NCBI GenBank assembly: GCA_028386065.3
Contig: JAKUCV010004227.1
Location: 204,884 to 268,883, forward strand
DNA length: 64,000 bases
Origin: Turnera subulata
Taxonomy: Eukaryota > Streptophyta > Magnoliopsida > Malpighiales > Passifloraceae
Direction: 5' to 3'
The position numbers and the translations under genes are program-made. Positions 21,536-32,269 of this stretch are shown here, piece after piece. Position 1 is the first letter of the stretch, and each line of letters begins with the position of its first letter. The notes beneath the pieces are model-generated. The model saw only the letters and a list, made by a program, of their open reading frames with translations. It did not search any database and had not been told where the DNA came from.

Positions 21536-24500
21536 CTATATGGCAAATAACAGCACATATTCACATAAGATGCACATAAATGCAAATGATGTTATACCGT
21601 AAAAATAAAACCTAACTGGTTCGTCTACGTCCCGGTGAAACCCCTTTATCATCATCATTCACCATTTATTATTCCTGTGTCGAAATACCATACTGTATAT
21701 ATGCCCGGTTATTATTCCGGTATTTACTTTGGTAATACCCTTTCCCAAATAATTATTATTACCATTTGTTTTCTTTTCCAAAAATATAATTATTATTTCC
21801 TGAAAATATAACGTATGCTTATACTCCCAAAATACTTTTATAGTACATGTATTCTTTCCTATGGTAATTACTATATAGCAATTTAACCAAGGATATAATA
21901 ATTCATATTTTAATTTCCTTAGTTTCTTGAACATGATAATTACTCTATTTTTTTTCACAGAAAACTATGTATTTTTTTCCAGAATTTACATGTTTCATAT
22001 ACCTTTCCCAAATATTTTCTCAAAGTAGTTATTATACACCATTTATATATACTTTCCCTAAAATTATATCTCCAAAATATTATTTTTCTCCAAATTATTC
22101 CTCAAAATATTATTTTCACAAATCACTTTTATTTTCCTAGAATTATTATTTTTCCATAATTATTATTCTTTTCTTTCAAATTTATTCCTCTCTTTTTTCT
22201 TTAATTTCGGACTGGGCCAAATAGTGCCAGCCCAGACCATGCACAGTGCCAAGCCCAGGCCCCAACCAGGAGCCCAGACTCAGGCCCACGCGCAGGCCTG
22301 AAACCAGACCCAACAGCCCAGCCCAAACCCAACTCCACTCAGCCCACACACACACGATCCACAAACCTAGCTAACCTCGGGTCAACCCGACCCGCGTCAT
22401 GACCCATCCGAGTCGAACTCCCCACAAGCGGATCTGCTCACCTTGGAGTTTGCAGACGGCGGCGGCGACTGAGCAGGGGACGGCGACGGTGCGAGTTGTG
22501 GAAGGGAGGCGACGGCGTTGCGAGCTGCAGCGAACGGCGAGGCTGTGGAGGCGTGGCGGCGGTCCTGCAGACCAGACGAGCGACGCGACGAGGAAGGCGG
22601 CTCTACTCGGCGAGGCAGCGGTGGAACGAAGCTGCAGGTGCGGTGATGGCGGGCGACTGCGAGCACGGGCGGCGCGAAACGAGGGGAAGGAGACGGATCT
22701 GTCGGTGGCTCGTCGCGAGGGAGAGAGAGTAGCAATGGCGGTGGAGACGTCGGTTGTGGATGGTGGTGGTGAAGGTGGTCTCGGGTTTGGTGGCCGATTG
22801 TGTTTTGTGTTGTTGCTTGCTTTTCTTTTTTTTTTTACATAGGTTTGATTTAAGATTAGGCAATAATATAGGCTGGAAAGGAGGGACAACAATTCATGGC
22901 CGACATTGTCACCATCCTTTCAAATTATTGCAGAATAATTGAGTTAACACTGTGTATTAGCATGATTGGGTAAGAAATATCTGAACCAGCAAAAAGACTT
23001 AACTGCCCTACTAATTTCTGTTACGTTAAAAATTTACCCAGGGGTATAATAGTCTTTTCGTAGCTTCCAAATCCCGAAGATTCTAACTTGTCCCGGAAAT
23101 TCCGCAAAAATATCCGGAGTATGGAGTAAGACTCGGAATTGGAATCCGATGCTCGATTTTCCATAAAATAATTACCAAAGATTATTTCCATATGGTAAAT
23201 TACTGTACAAAGTCCTTTTACAGTGTAACAGCCCGGGTAAAATTTTTGATTTTTACCGGGACTGTAGAAATTGTTTTACCGTGATTTACTGTTGAATTAA
23301 TCTCGGGTAATTAATTCACGATAAAACGGGAGTCATTTTTCGAAATCGAGAGTTTTTCTGCGCTCGTGATTTTCCCGCGGATTTTTCGAACATAAGTTGG
23401 TATTTTTCGGATTTCGGAATTTCTCGGAAAATCACATCGGAAAATAACTACGGGGTATTGATTATTTTCTGGTCCGGATCGGACTCGCCCGTAATATGGA
23501 CGATTTGAATTATTGCTCACATGCTTAATAGTAAAAGGAAAAAAAATAATAATAATAAAAAAAGAAAAACAGCTTAAAAACCGGTGGGAAGGAACCAGGA
23601 AGGGAAGAAGAGGAAAAAAAGAAAAATAGAGAGAAAAAGAAAAAAATAGAGAGAAAAAGGGAAACGGAGAGAAAAGAGAGTAAAAAAAAAAAAGAAACGG
23701 GAAGAAGGGGAGGGGAGGAGTAGAGCCACCGCCACCTCCACCGTGAACTACCAACAACCGCCACATCTTCCCTCTGCCACCTGCTCTCGCCGTCGCGACC
23801 GCCTGCAGATCATCGCCACCCGCCCAGACGCAACCGTGCCGCCATCGCCGTCCTCCTCACGAGCCAACGACTGGCCGTCTTCTCCTTCTTCGCGTTGTCG
23901 CCCACAGCCGCCGCCTCAGCCGCCAGTGCCTCCGCCTCCTTCTGCCGCCGTCGCCTCGTGTTGCTGTGTCCCTTCGTCTTGCCGCTCGCTCTCGTCCGCC
24001 ACCGCGCCGCCTCTCCTACTCAAGGTGAGCACGAGACGGAGACGACCCGGATAGGTGGTAAGGGACGCGGGTCGACCCGGTAGCAAGGGCTTGACCCGAT
24101 TTGTGAGACGCGGGTTGGGATTGTTGGGTCTGTTGGGTTTGGGCCTGGGTGGTTAGCTAGCTGGGCTTGGCCACGCGGGCCAGCGCCTGGGCCTCAGCTT
24201 GAGGTCTGGGCCTGGTACTGTGCAGGCCAGACTGGCACTATTCACGGGCCCAGCCCAGTTTAAAAAAAATAATAAAATCTGGATATATATATATATATAT
24301 ATATATAAAGACTATAATTCTGAAAATGTAATTTTGAAAAGGTAATAATTTTTGGGAAAATAAATAATTTGGGAATATATATATATACTTAGTAAATAAT
24401 AAATTCCGGGAAGGAAATAATGGGTAAATTTTGGATAATTATTGTAAATGCTATTTAGAAAAGAAAGTATATAGGTATATTTATTAATACGAATTTATTT

Positions 24501-24880
24501 TTAGGAAGTAATTTCGTATGACTAGTTTTTCTGGAAATATAGTTTTGTTAATATAATAATATTTGGTAATTATAATATGGGAAATATTTTTATTAAAAAT
24601 ATAATATTTGGAAAATATATAAATGTACATAAGTTATCTTTTTTCAGGAAATTATGATGATTATTATTTTGGAAAAGTTATAATTATTTTATGAATATAT
24701 TTTGAAAAGAATTTTAATTAAAGTATAGTACCGAAATTATATTCGGATATACGTATGGTTAAATATTTTCGATAAATGGAGATAATAAAGAATAAGTAAT
24801 TGGGATGGGATTAATTCGTAATATTGGCATCATGACATACTCTTATGTGCATTTATGTGTATATATGGTTTTGTGTATAG

Positions 24881-24956
24881 GTTTGGATATCGGGCAGTCT
24901 CCCGAGGAGCCGACATCGGACCGGTCATAATTTCTGGAATTGAGTAATCGGCCAAG
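24881..24956 (+). other. Small exon-like block in solo LTR copy 3
   Basis: 76 bp between GTATAG| and CCAAG|GTGAG. One frame gives LDIGQSPEEPTSDRS before a stop. It shares the Q-x-PEEP core with the other copies. Confidence 0.45.
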
Positions 24957-25405
24957 GTGAGGATGGATAAACCTTGATATGTGCCCGTAATGCTGTGTGT
25001 GTATCTTTGTTGTTTGTGTATTTTTGTTGTTTGATTGATCTGCTGGAATAATTGTTGACTGTTACTTGATTGCTATGGAATTGTTAATGTTTGTTGATAA
25101 ATTGTGTCAGACCTGCGTATGTTGTGTATTACTTGGTTTAATTGATTAAATGTTGTTGATTATATATTGTGATATATTGCTTCGTTAATTGGCTTATTAC
25201 TGGTGATAACTGGAGTGTTTATAGATCTTGGTTGATTTGTGATAAGATGAGATAACCCAGATGAGCTGTGGGGCAGGTTGCCTGCTCAGGGATTTGATAG
25301 TTGGTAATTTAATAAAAATGAATAATTGGTTAACCTCACTTAGACAGTTAGCGTCACGGACATTAAGTGTTGGTATGGGGTGGTCTGGTCGATGTCTGTG
25401 GTTGG

Positions 25406-25583
25406 GGGTATACCGAATACCCAGTGGCTCGGATATGCCGAATATCCGGTTGGTATGTGATATTTGTGGTGAGGGTATACCGAATACTCAGTGGCTCGGA
25501 TATGCCGAATATCCGGTTGGTATGTTGATATTTGTGGTGAGGGTATACCGAATACCCAGTGGCTCGGATATGCCGAATATCCG
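25406..25583 (+). repeat. Tandem repeat of paired hairpins, three units
   Basis: Units start at 25406, 25473 and 25541. Each has GGGTAT-accga-ATACCC (17 bp, one G.T in the second unit) and then CGGATAT-gccga-ATATCCG (19 bp) eight bases on. Both hairpins use an (a/g)ccga loop. The twins within one unit look like diverged copies of one ancestral hairpin that kept pairing. Confidence 0.9.
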
Positions 25584-26796
25584 GTTGGCATGTCGATGCC
25601 TGTTTGGAAAGTGGCACTGCGGACCAGCCAACACTTGATACGTGACAGGGCCCAAATTAAAACGGGATAATAAAGTTAACTAGACTTAGAAGGTCACACA
25701 TAGAAGTATTCGTATGTGTTTGGGTTATGATTGTCCCTTATTTATGTTCTTGGTTATGTTATATTTACGGTGCTTGTTGGCTGATGTGGAGATGGACTGT
25801 CTTGATATGTGACTATTTGCTCTATTGGATATGCTTTGTTGTTTGATTGGACCGTTGAATTGTGTTTGGATTTACATGACTTGCTGTTAGTGAATTGGAA
25901 TTGTTGATATGAAAATAAGTTGTGGATGTGGGCTATTGATTGATGTAAGAGGAATATTTGAGATGATGTTATATTTGTCACTTGGAAGTAGTGGTACGAC
26001 TAGATGGTTAGATACTAGTTCTTTGGTGTCATGGCCAGTGGGTTAGTTGGTTGGGGTGTTGACCCCGGATTTGAGATATTGGGATGTTGATCCCGGATTT
26101 GTGATATGGGGATGTCGATCCCGGATTGTGGTTGGGCCTGGCATCCGGAATTAGTTAATAACCAGGTACGACCCTAGCTTGTCCAGTGACGGACCCGGAA
26201 GGTAAAATGGGTAATAAAAATTAATAAGCATTCTCTTGGTCTTGGCCTTGATATGATTTAGTAGGATTCCACTGTTATGTTGTTTGTGATAGATTCATCT
26301 GATTTGATGGTTGCATTACTTCGAAAGTGTTACGGTTGATTATATATCACTGTTTATCTTTCGTCGGTGAGCGCTTCGGACTCATCCCTCGCCTGCGGGG
26401 TTTCATCCCGTAGGATGAGTTGTTTCATGTACAGGCTTGGTGCATTCCAGACAGGCTGCAGCATTTCCCTTGGACAGGCTTGGATCCATAGATTGCATAT
26501 GTCGCATACAGTGTTAGTGAGTTTAAGTCTTCCGCTGTGCATATTGTTATTGTTGTTGGGCCATTGGGCCAGTTTCATTATTATTGATGTTATTGATGTT
26601 GGGCCGTAGGGCCATATTGTTGTTTATATTCTTGGGCTGTTGAGCCAGGGTTATGCTTTATACACTGTATGCTAGGCCTTGTTGGGCTGGGTTGTCACAG
26701 TTCCGGCCTGTGTTTACTGTGTACGGTAAATACGGGTCGGGGCGCTTCATACAGTCCCAGTAAAAACATAAATTTTGCCCGGGCTGTTACAAAAAT

Positions 26797-27401
26797 ACTG
26801 ACGTGGCAAGTTTTCCGGCGCGACGTCAACATATGTGGAACCTACATGTCAGGTTGAACAAAAAACTCGAACCATTTCGACCCGACCGGTTCACCACTCA
26901 AAAACCCATTTTGCAAATCGAGTTTGTCCATTTTTTCCTTATTTTCCTTTTCTTTCTTTAATTTAATTTCTTTAAAACCTTTCATTGAATTAAAAATTTA
27001 TTCAAAAAAATAACTTATACTAATTCAATGAAAAGTTTTAAAGAGTAACTATGCTAGTTAAATTAAAAATTATTAGTTAATTAGTATAATTAGTTAATTA
27101 AACTAACTTTTACTAATTAACTATGCTAGGAAAATTTTCAAAAAAAATTCTCTAAAAATAACTATATTATGTGTTATTATTTAATTAGTATAAGTTATTA
27201 CTTTATTTTTGAAATAATTTTTAGTTGAATGAAAATTCTTAAAGAAATTAAATCATTATAAGTTATTATTTAATTAGTATAAATTATTTTTTTGAATAAA
27301 AATAAATCAATGAAAGGTTTTAAAAAAATAAATTTTAGGAAAAAAGGAGAAAAATAAAAATTAGGTCTTTTGGGTAGTCAAACCGGTTTGATTTGGGTGG
27401 G
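26797..27401. other. Core of the foldback element between solo LTRs
   Basis: Very A+T-rich, with long inverted complementarity across a centre near 27110 (many TTAATTAGTATAATTAG-type strings). No gene. Confidence 0.65.
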
Positions 27402-29216
27402 CAAACTGTAACAGCCCGAGTAAAAATTTGGTAAATTTGGTATTTTTAACGGACTGTAAAAGTCGTTATACAGTGATTTACCGTTGAATTTAATCTTGGG
27501 TAATTAATTCAAGGTAAATCGGGCATCGTTTTTCGTAACCGAGGTTTTTCCCACGCTCGGGATTTTTTCGTGGATTTTACGGACTAAAGTTGGTATTTTT
27601 CGGGTCCCGAAATCCTCAGAAAAATCACACCAGAAATATAACTAAGGGGTATGCAGTTATTTTCTGGTCCGGTTTGGACACGCCTGCATTATTGTGGCAA
27701 TAATGCAGGCGGCGCCTTATCTTTTTCTGCCTGTGTCGCCCATGCTTGCCTCCTGTGATACTTGTGACTTTCCGCTCCCAGTGCACATCACTTTTCTTCT
27801 TCTTCCGTTGCCCAAACCCAACCTGCAACTCATTTCCTTGTACCTGCAAAACCACACAAACATTAAACACCAAACCAAACCATAAAAAAAAATAGAGAGT
27901 AAAGAAAGAAAAGAGAGAGGAAAGAAAAGAACAGAAAAAAAGAAACAAAAAAAATAGAAGAGAGGAAGAGAAGGCCGTGAACCCGAGACCACCACACCAC
28001 CGGCCGAGCCACCCATCGCCAGCTCGCCGCCATCACTATCTCTTCGTTCTCCTCTCGCCGGCCGCTTCTCCCCGCCGTAGCACGCCGGACGAGGCGACCC
28101 AACAGTCTCTGTCTCGCACCTCGCTCGCCGCCACCACCCTCATCTTCCCCTCTCCACCACCTGCAGCCGCGACTGTCGCCCCGCCTGCACACCGTTGCTG
28201 CTCGTCGCTGCCCTTGCAATCGCGCCAAGACGGCCGCTGCCAAGGCGAGACGACCGATGCAGCAAGCCGCCATCCTGCTGCCGCCGCGCTTCGCGTCGCC
28301 TTCCTCCTTGCCTCGCCCTTCCTCGCCGCCGATTTGTGAAGTGGAAGCCGACGAGTCGCCCTCCCCTCCTCTTGATGCTGCCGTCGCACGTTCTTCACCG
28401 CGATGCAGCCGATCGCACCACCTTCCACCGGTCGACACCGACGTGCCGTTGCTTGCTGGAACCCGTGAGGTATCGGGTTGTGGGTTTCGGCCCAGTTCGT
28501 TTTTAATTAAATAAAAAAACTGTACACATACAATTATACCTACGTAATTATAACTTTTGGAAATAAATATGGTTATAAACTGTATAAATTAAATAAAAAT
28601 AAAAAGATATATTTTCTGAAAAATATATATGGTATACCTAAGTAATATTTCTGGAAATAGATTATTATGTTGATAATATAATTGTTTGGGGATGTATTAT
28701 ATCTTTAGAAAATAAATATGCATACCTATATTTATTTTCAGAAAATATGTTTATATGATTATATTTTCCGGGAAAAGAATACATATAGTATATGCTTACC
28801 TTAATATATATATTTGATAAATAATAATTTTCTGGATATATATATATATATATATTTTATATTTATATTTAATTTATGTTGCTAGGAAAATAAAGAATAT
28901 GATATAATTTTGAGAATTAAGGTTAAATGACATAATTTGATATATGAAAGTATTTTCTGATATATATAATTTGTTAAGTATTTATTGTGGAGATACTTTT
29001 ATCTTATGGAAAAGAATATACGATATGGTAAAAAAAAATAATAATTATTATTTTCAAGAAAATATTTTCGGAAAAAGGTATAATTATGATAAAGGATAAG
29101 TTCATGATAATATAAATATAATCAAGATGTTTTACCGATGAGTTTAATTTACAATTTATGGCATCATAGCATACCGATTATGTGCATTTATGTGAACATG
29201 TTGTTTTGTTGTATAG

Positions 29217-29286
29217 GTTTTGATATCGGGCAGTTTCCCGAGGAACCGGCTTGGGACCGGTCATTGTCTTTAGAGTTGAGTAATAG
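29217..29286 (+). other. Small exon-like block in solo LTR copy 4
   Basis: 70 bp between TATAG| and ATAG|GTGAG. It encodes FDIGQFPEEPAWDRS in an open frame. Closest to copy 3. Confidence 0.42.
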
Positions 29287-29384
29287 GTGAGGATGGATTT
29301 CCTTCAATATGTGCCTATATTACTCGGTTGTTGTGTATGATGATTGTTGCACTGTTGATTGTTGCATTTGCTGTGGTATGATTC

Positions 29385-29790
29385 GGGATATTTATCCAGT
29401 ACCTTGTTTGATTTTGGGATGTTTATCCCCATGATTTGGTTTTGGGATGTTTATCCCTGTGCGTTGAGTTTGGATGTTTATTTCTGTGTCTTTTTGGTAT
29501 GACGAATAATGAATTATAATAAAATGTGATAAGGATGTCGATCCTCGGTTTTGGATGGGATGTCTATCCCGGTGTTTTGTTAGGGATGTTGATCCCTGAG
29601 ATTTGGTTTTTGGATGATGATGATATAATTGTCACGTGGTAAGTAGTGGTACGACTCGATCGTTTAAGACTGTTTTGTGGTGGCCATGATCTGGGTTACT
29701 TGTGATAAGCATGTCTATGCTTGGGATGTCTATCCCGTGATTATATTTGGGATGTCTATCCCTGGGTTACTATTTTGGGATGTCGATCCC
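29385..29790 (+). repeat. Array of about eleven short hairpins
   Basis: Stems of 5-6 bp around 4-nt loops (mostly gtct, gtcg, gttt, gttg) start at 29385, 29416, 29444, 29472 (degraded), 29532 (AGGAT/ATCCT), 29557, 29583, 29707 (AAGCAT/ATGCTT), 29723, 29749 and 29777. Most stems are GGGAT/ATCCC. The last four match copy 1 almost exactly in sequence and spacing. Confidence 0.9.
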
Positions 29791-30585
29791 TGGGCTCTCT
29801 TGGATTTGATCTGGCACCCGAAATATGTTGGGAACCAGGTCTGACCCCTAGCTTATCCGTGACGGGGCCCGGAAAGATAAAATTGGAAATTGGATTTTTG
29901 TTTTAGTCTTTTTGGTCTTGGACCAATTTTGGGTCGAGTCTTTTGGATTGGTGTATTTTGGCTGTTATGCTTGTTTTCGACCTTGAGTAATTTATAGTGT
30001 TGCATATTGATTGTCTATCCATGGTTGGTGAGCGCTTCGGACTCACCCCTCACCTGCGGGCTTTCGTCCCGTAGGTTGAGTTATTTGTGGTTCAGGTATG
30101 ATGCATTCCAGACAGGCTGCGGCGTTATCCCTTGGACAGGACTCGGATCCATTAGTTTGCATCAGTGTCGCATACAGTGTCTTTGTGAGTTATTAAGTCT
30201 TCCGTTGTGCTGTTTATTGCTATTGTTGGGCCATTGGGCCGGATGTGTCATTGTTGATGTTCCCGGGGTTCGGGTGACTTGTTTATAATGTTGGGTTGTT
30301 GGGCCAGACGTACTTATGTTATTTGCTGTTGAGCTAGTTTTCTGTCGTATACACTGTATGCTGGGCCTTGTTGGGTCGGGTCGTTACAGTTCCGGCACGT
30401 GTTTACTATGTACGGTAAATATGGGCCGGAGCGTTTCACAAACTGATCGGGTTGAGTCGGTTTGATTTGTTGGTTCGGCTTGACATGTGGGTTTCATATA
30501 TGCTAACGGCATCCTCTACTGAATACTGGCTAAAGGGACCAAATTAGGCCAACTAGGGGGAATATGGAAGAAAAGAAGCCAAAAT

Positions 30586-31284
30586 CCAATAATAGGAAAA
30601 AAAAAGAAGCCAAAATCTAATAATGGAATGACTTCCAACTTCACGATTCAACACAAGGATGAAACTATCCTTAAGTCCTTTTAGATTTATAATAAGTCCT
30701 TTTAGATTTATAATAAAAAATTTTCCATCTTGTACATTGGAGGAACATGATGATAAGTCAGAACAAAAAAGAAAACAATACTCAAAATCAATGAATATTA
30801 AATATCATATTTATAGTGAATTAAATTAGTTTTATTTTAAAAATAATTTATATAATTAATCCAAGACATAAAAATTAATATTTATTTTAATAAATATTAA
30901 TATAATATTTTTTAATTTATAAAAATTATTTATTGTTTAAGACTTATCTTGTGTCTAAGACACAGAGAAAAAACCTTTGTAACAAAAAACACCAAGATTT
31001 TATCAAAAAAAAAAAAAAAAGACACCAAAATAAACACCTTGGAGGATTTCCAACCAACCCACATGTGTGTAGGACGAAAACAATTATCCGACTTCTGATG
31101 ACAGATGGTCAGGTCTTAAACTCACAAATCAATCAAAGTCAATACATACATAATGTCGATCACATACATAATTATTATTTAATCTCATCAAATCAGATCA
31201 AGAGAGACATCTCCATTTGTGGCGAACTGCTGGTTGGGTCATCATGGGTCTTGATTGAAGACCTGTTTCCACAATGAATCTTTC
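30586..31284. other. Intergenic, no gene recognised
   Basis: A+T-rich, with a direct repeat of 'GTCCTTTTAGATTTATAATAA' type near 30676-30715 and a 16-base A run ending at 31020. It lies downstream of the methyltransferase gene. Confidence 0.5.
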
Positions 31285-32269
31285 TCATGGGTTGCCGCCC
31301 ACCCTACCAATCCTCAAATAAACAGGAAACTTAACAACCTTCTCCTCATCGCCACCACCATCCTCATCCCACGCACGCTTGAAATTTCCAACCACATCCT
31401 CACTCAATAGCTCCACACCCTTCTCCCTGGCCGTTTGATACGCAGACCAAGACCTTATATACGTAAAGAACCCCTCCAAATCCATTCTCCTCTCAGTTAC
31501 AAACCTAAACGGCCCCGTATCCTCCTCCCCCTCCACCGGCTCGAACGGGAAATCGATGCTCCGGTACTCCTGGTCAACCAACTTACGCACAGGATCCCAG
31601 TAAGGAGCCGAGTCAAGGGTGTAAAACGGGTGGAATACAGAGTCGACGCTGGGGTTGACTTGTGGGATTGTGTAGCACCAGGCAGCAATGACGCCGTTGG
31701 GTTTCTTGAGTACCCATTTGGCCTGTGGGTAGAACGTAGGGAAATCGAACCAGTGCAGGGCCTGAGCTATAGTGACAAGATCGACACTGGATTCTGGCGA
31801 AATGGTTTCTTGGAGCTCTTGCATGGACATGACAGGGGAAGTCTGCTGGTATTTGATGTTCTGGAGTTTGGGAGCAAATTCTAGCTGTTTTAGGCTGGTG
31901 TCTGTGGCTATTACATTCTTGTACAACCCCGCTAACTGGAACAAAAAAAAAAAAAAAAGAATTACAATCATTTGCTAATTAAGTTGCCTTCGTAGGCTAC
32001 GACTGGGAATCGAATTCGAGATTTTTAGCCCTGAAGACGACCTCAATATAATGTAACTGGAGTGAATGGAAAGAAATTAACAAAAAAAAAGAGATCGAAA
32101 AAGAGAGAAGAGAACTCACGGATTGAGCAGCTTGGCCACTTCCGGTGCCAACATCCCACACAAGTTCGTGATTGGGGGTCTTCGAAGCAATGAATTGGAA
32201 GAGTTGTGGTGGGTAAGTAGGCCTTGTCTTTGCATACTGCACTGCCTGCTTGATGAATAGCTCTGCCAT
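31285..32269 (-). CDS. SAM-dependent methyltransferase (methyltransferase domain family 11), two exons
   Basis: Exon 1 is 32269-32120 (50 codons, donor GTGAGT) and exon 2 is 31935-31285, joined in phase 0 to give about 266 residues. Motif I, DVGTGSGQAA, lies at the end of exon 1 (residues about 39-48) and forms the S-adenosylmethionine loop. TDTS (acidic cofactor contact) opens exon 2, and 'SVDLVTIAQALHWFD' is the motif IV region. It resembles the small soluble plant methyltransferases related to yeast and fungal trans-aconitate-type enzymes. The methyl acceptor cannot be told from sequence. No signal peptide or membrane segment is seen. A T-rich run precedes the acceptor. It is divergent from P5CR, with about 1.6 kb between start codons. 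Confidence 0.88.

Larger units (their letters stand above)
23224..26749 (+). mobile_element. Solo LTR, copy 3 (3526 bp), nested in copy 2
   Basis: Starts TGTAACAGCCCGGG, ends GGGGCGCTTCA, with a perfect TSD TACAG at 23219-23223 and 26750-26754 that is part of the interrupted copy 2. Order inside: terminal palindrome (23228-23270), purine-rich stretch (23530-23720), G+C-rich leader (23720-24024) ending CAAG|GTGAG, A+T-rich intron, small exon 24881-24956, three tandem 67-68-bp units of twin hairpins (25406-25583), GGGGT and GGGAT hairpins (26053-26122) and a triple-hairpin block (26367-26417). It has no retroelement genes. It is the longest of the four copies because of the tandem units and a longer intron. 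Confidence 0.92.
20457..26791 (-). mobile_element. Solo LTR, copy 2 (minus), interrupted by copy 3
   Basis: Starts on the plus strand as TGAAGCGTCCC (reverse of the family 3' end) and finishes GCCCGGGCTGTTACA at 26791. A perfect TSD AAAAT flanks it (20452-20456, 26792-26796). Copy 3 was inserted 42 bp from its end, so its sequence is 20457-23223 plus 26755-26791, about 2.8 kb. Features on the minus strand: leader donor CCAAG|GTGAG at 22442, acceptor TATAG| before 21535, small exon 21535-21457, hairpins 21185-21099 and triple-hairpin block 20877-20827. The leader cassette (about 22760-22440) is G+C-rich. Confidence 0.9.
27407..30438 (+). mobile_element. Solo LTR, copy 4 (3032 bp)
   Basis: Starts TGTAACAGCCCGAG, ends GGAGCGTTTCA, and is flanked by a perfect TSD CAAAC (27402-27406, 30439-30443). 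It sits in the right arm of the foldback element. It contains a purine-rich stretch and a G+C-rich leader (about 27970-28469) ending GAG|GTATCG, an A+T-rich intron, a small exon 29217-29286, about eleven hairpins of the GGGAT type (29385-29790) and a triple-hairpin block (30028-30078). The 3' end motif is more diverged than in the other copies, suggesting an older or distinct subfamily. Confidence 0.92.
20380..30585. mobile_element. A+T-rich foldback element hosting three solo LTRs
   Basis: After setting aside the LTR insertions, 20380-20456 plus 26797-27406 plus 30444-30585 forms a long imperfect palindrome. The left outer part, read in reverse complement, matches the right outer part in the order 'ACATGT-GGTT-CATATG', 'TTCTGGC', 'AGGGA-CAAA' and 'CCAACTAGG', ending near AGCCAAAAT. 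The inner arms at about 26945-27035 and 27235-27335 also pair (TTCATTGAATT and TTATACTAATT strings). The unit would be about 830 bp with no coding sequence. I could not fix the exact termini or a TSD for it, so the outer limits are approximate. Confidence 0.62.

Noticed and set aside
22371..22892. 173-residue minus-strand protein near 22371-22892
   Set aside because: It lies in the leader cassette of solo LTR copy 2 and shows only low-complexity composition. Overlapping frames on the other strand are equally open.
23743..24083. Proline/arginine-rich proteins encoded in the G+C-rich LTR leaders
   Set aside because: Several overlapping frames on both strands are open, as expected from G+C-rich sequence. 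No frame is conserved between copies.
25406..25583. CRISPR array
   Set aside because: The repeats are tandem without unique spacers, lie in a plant LTR and consist of hairpins. They are satellite-like units.
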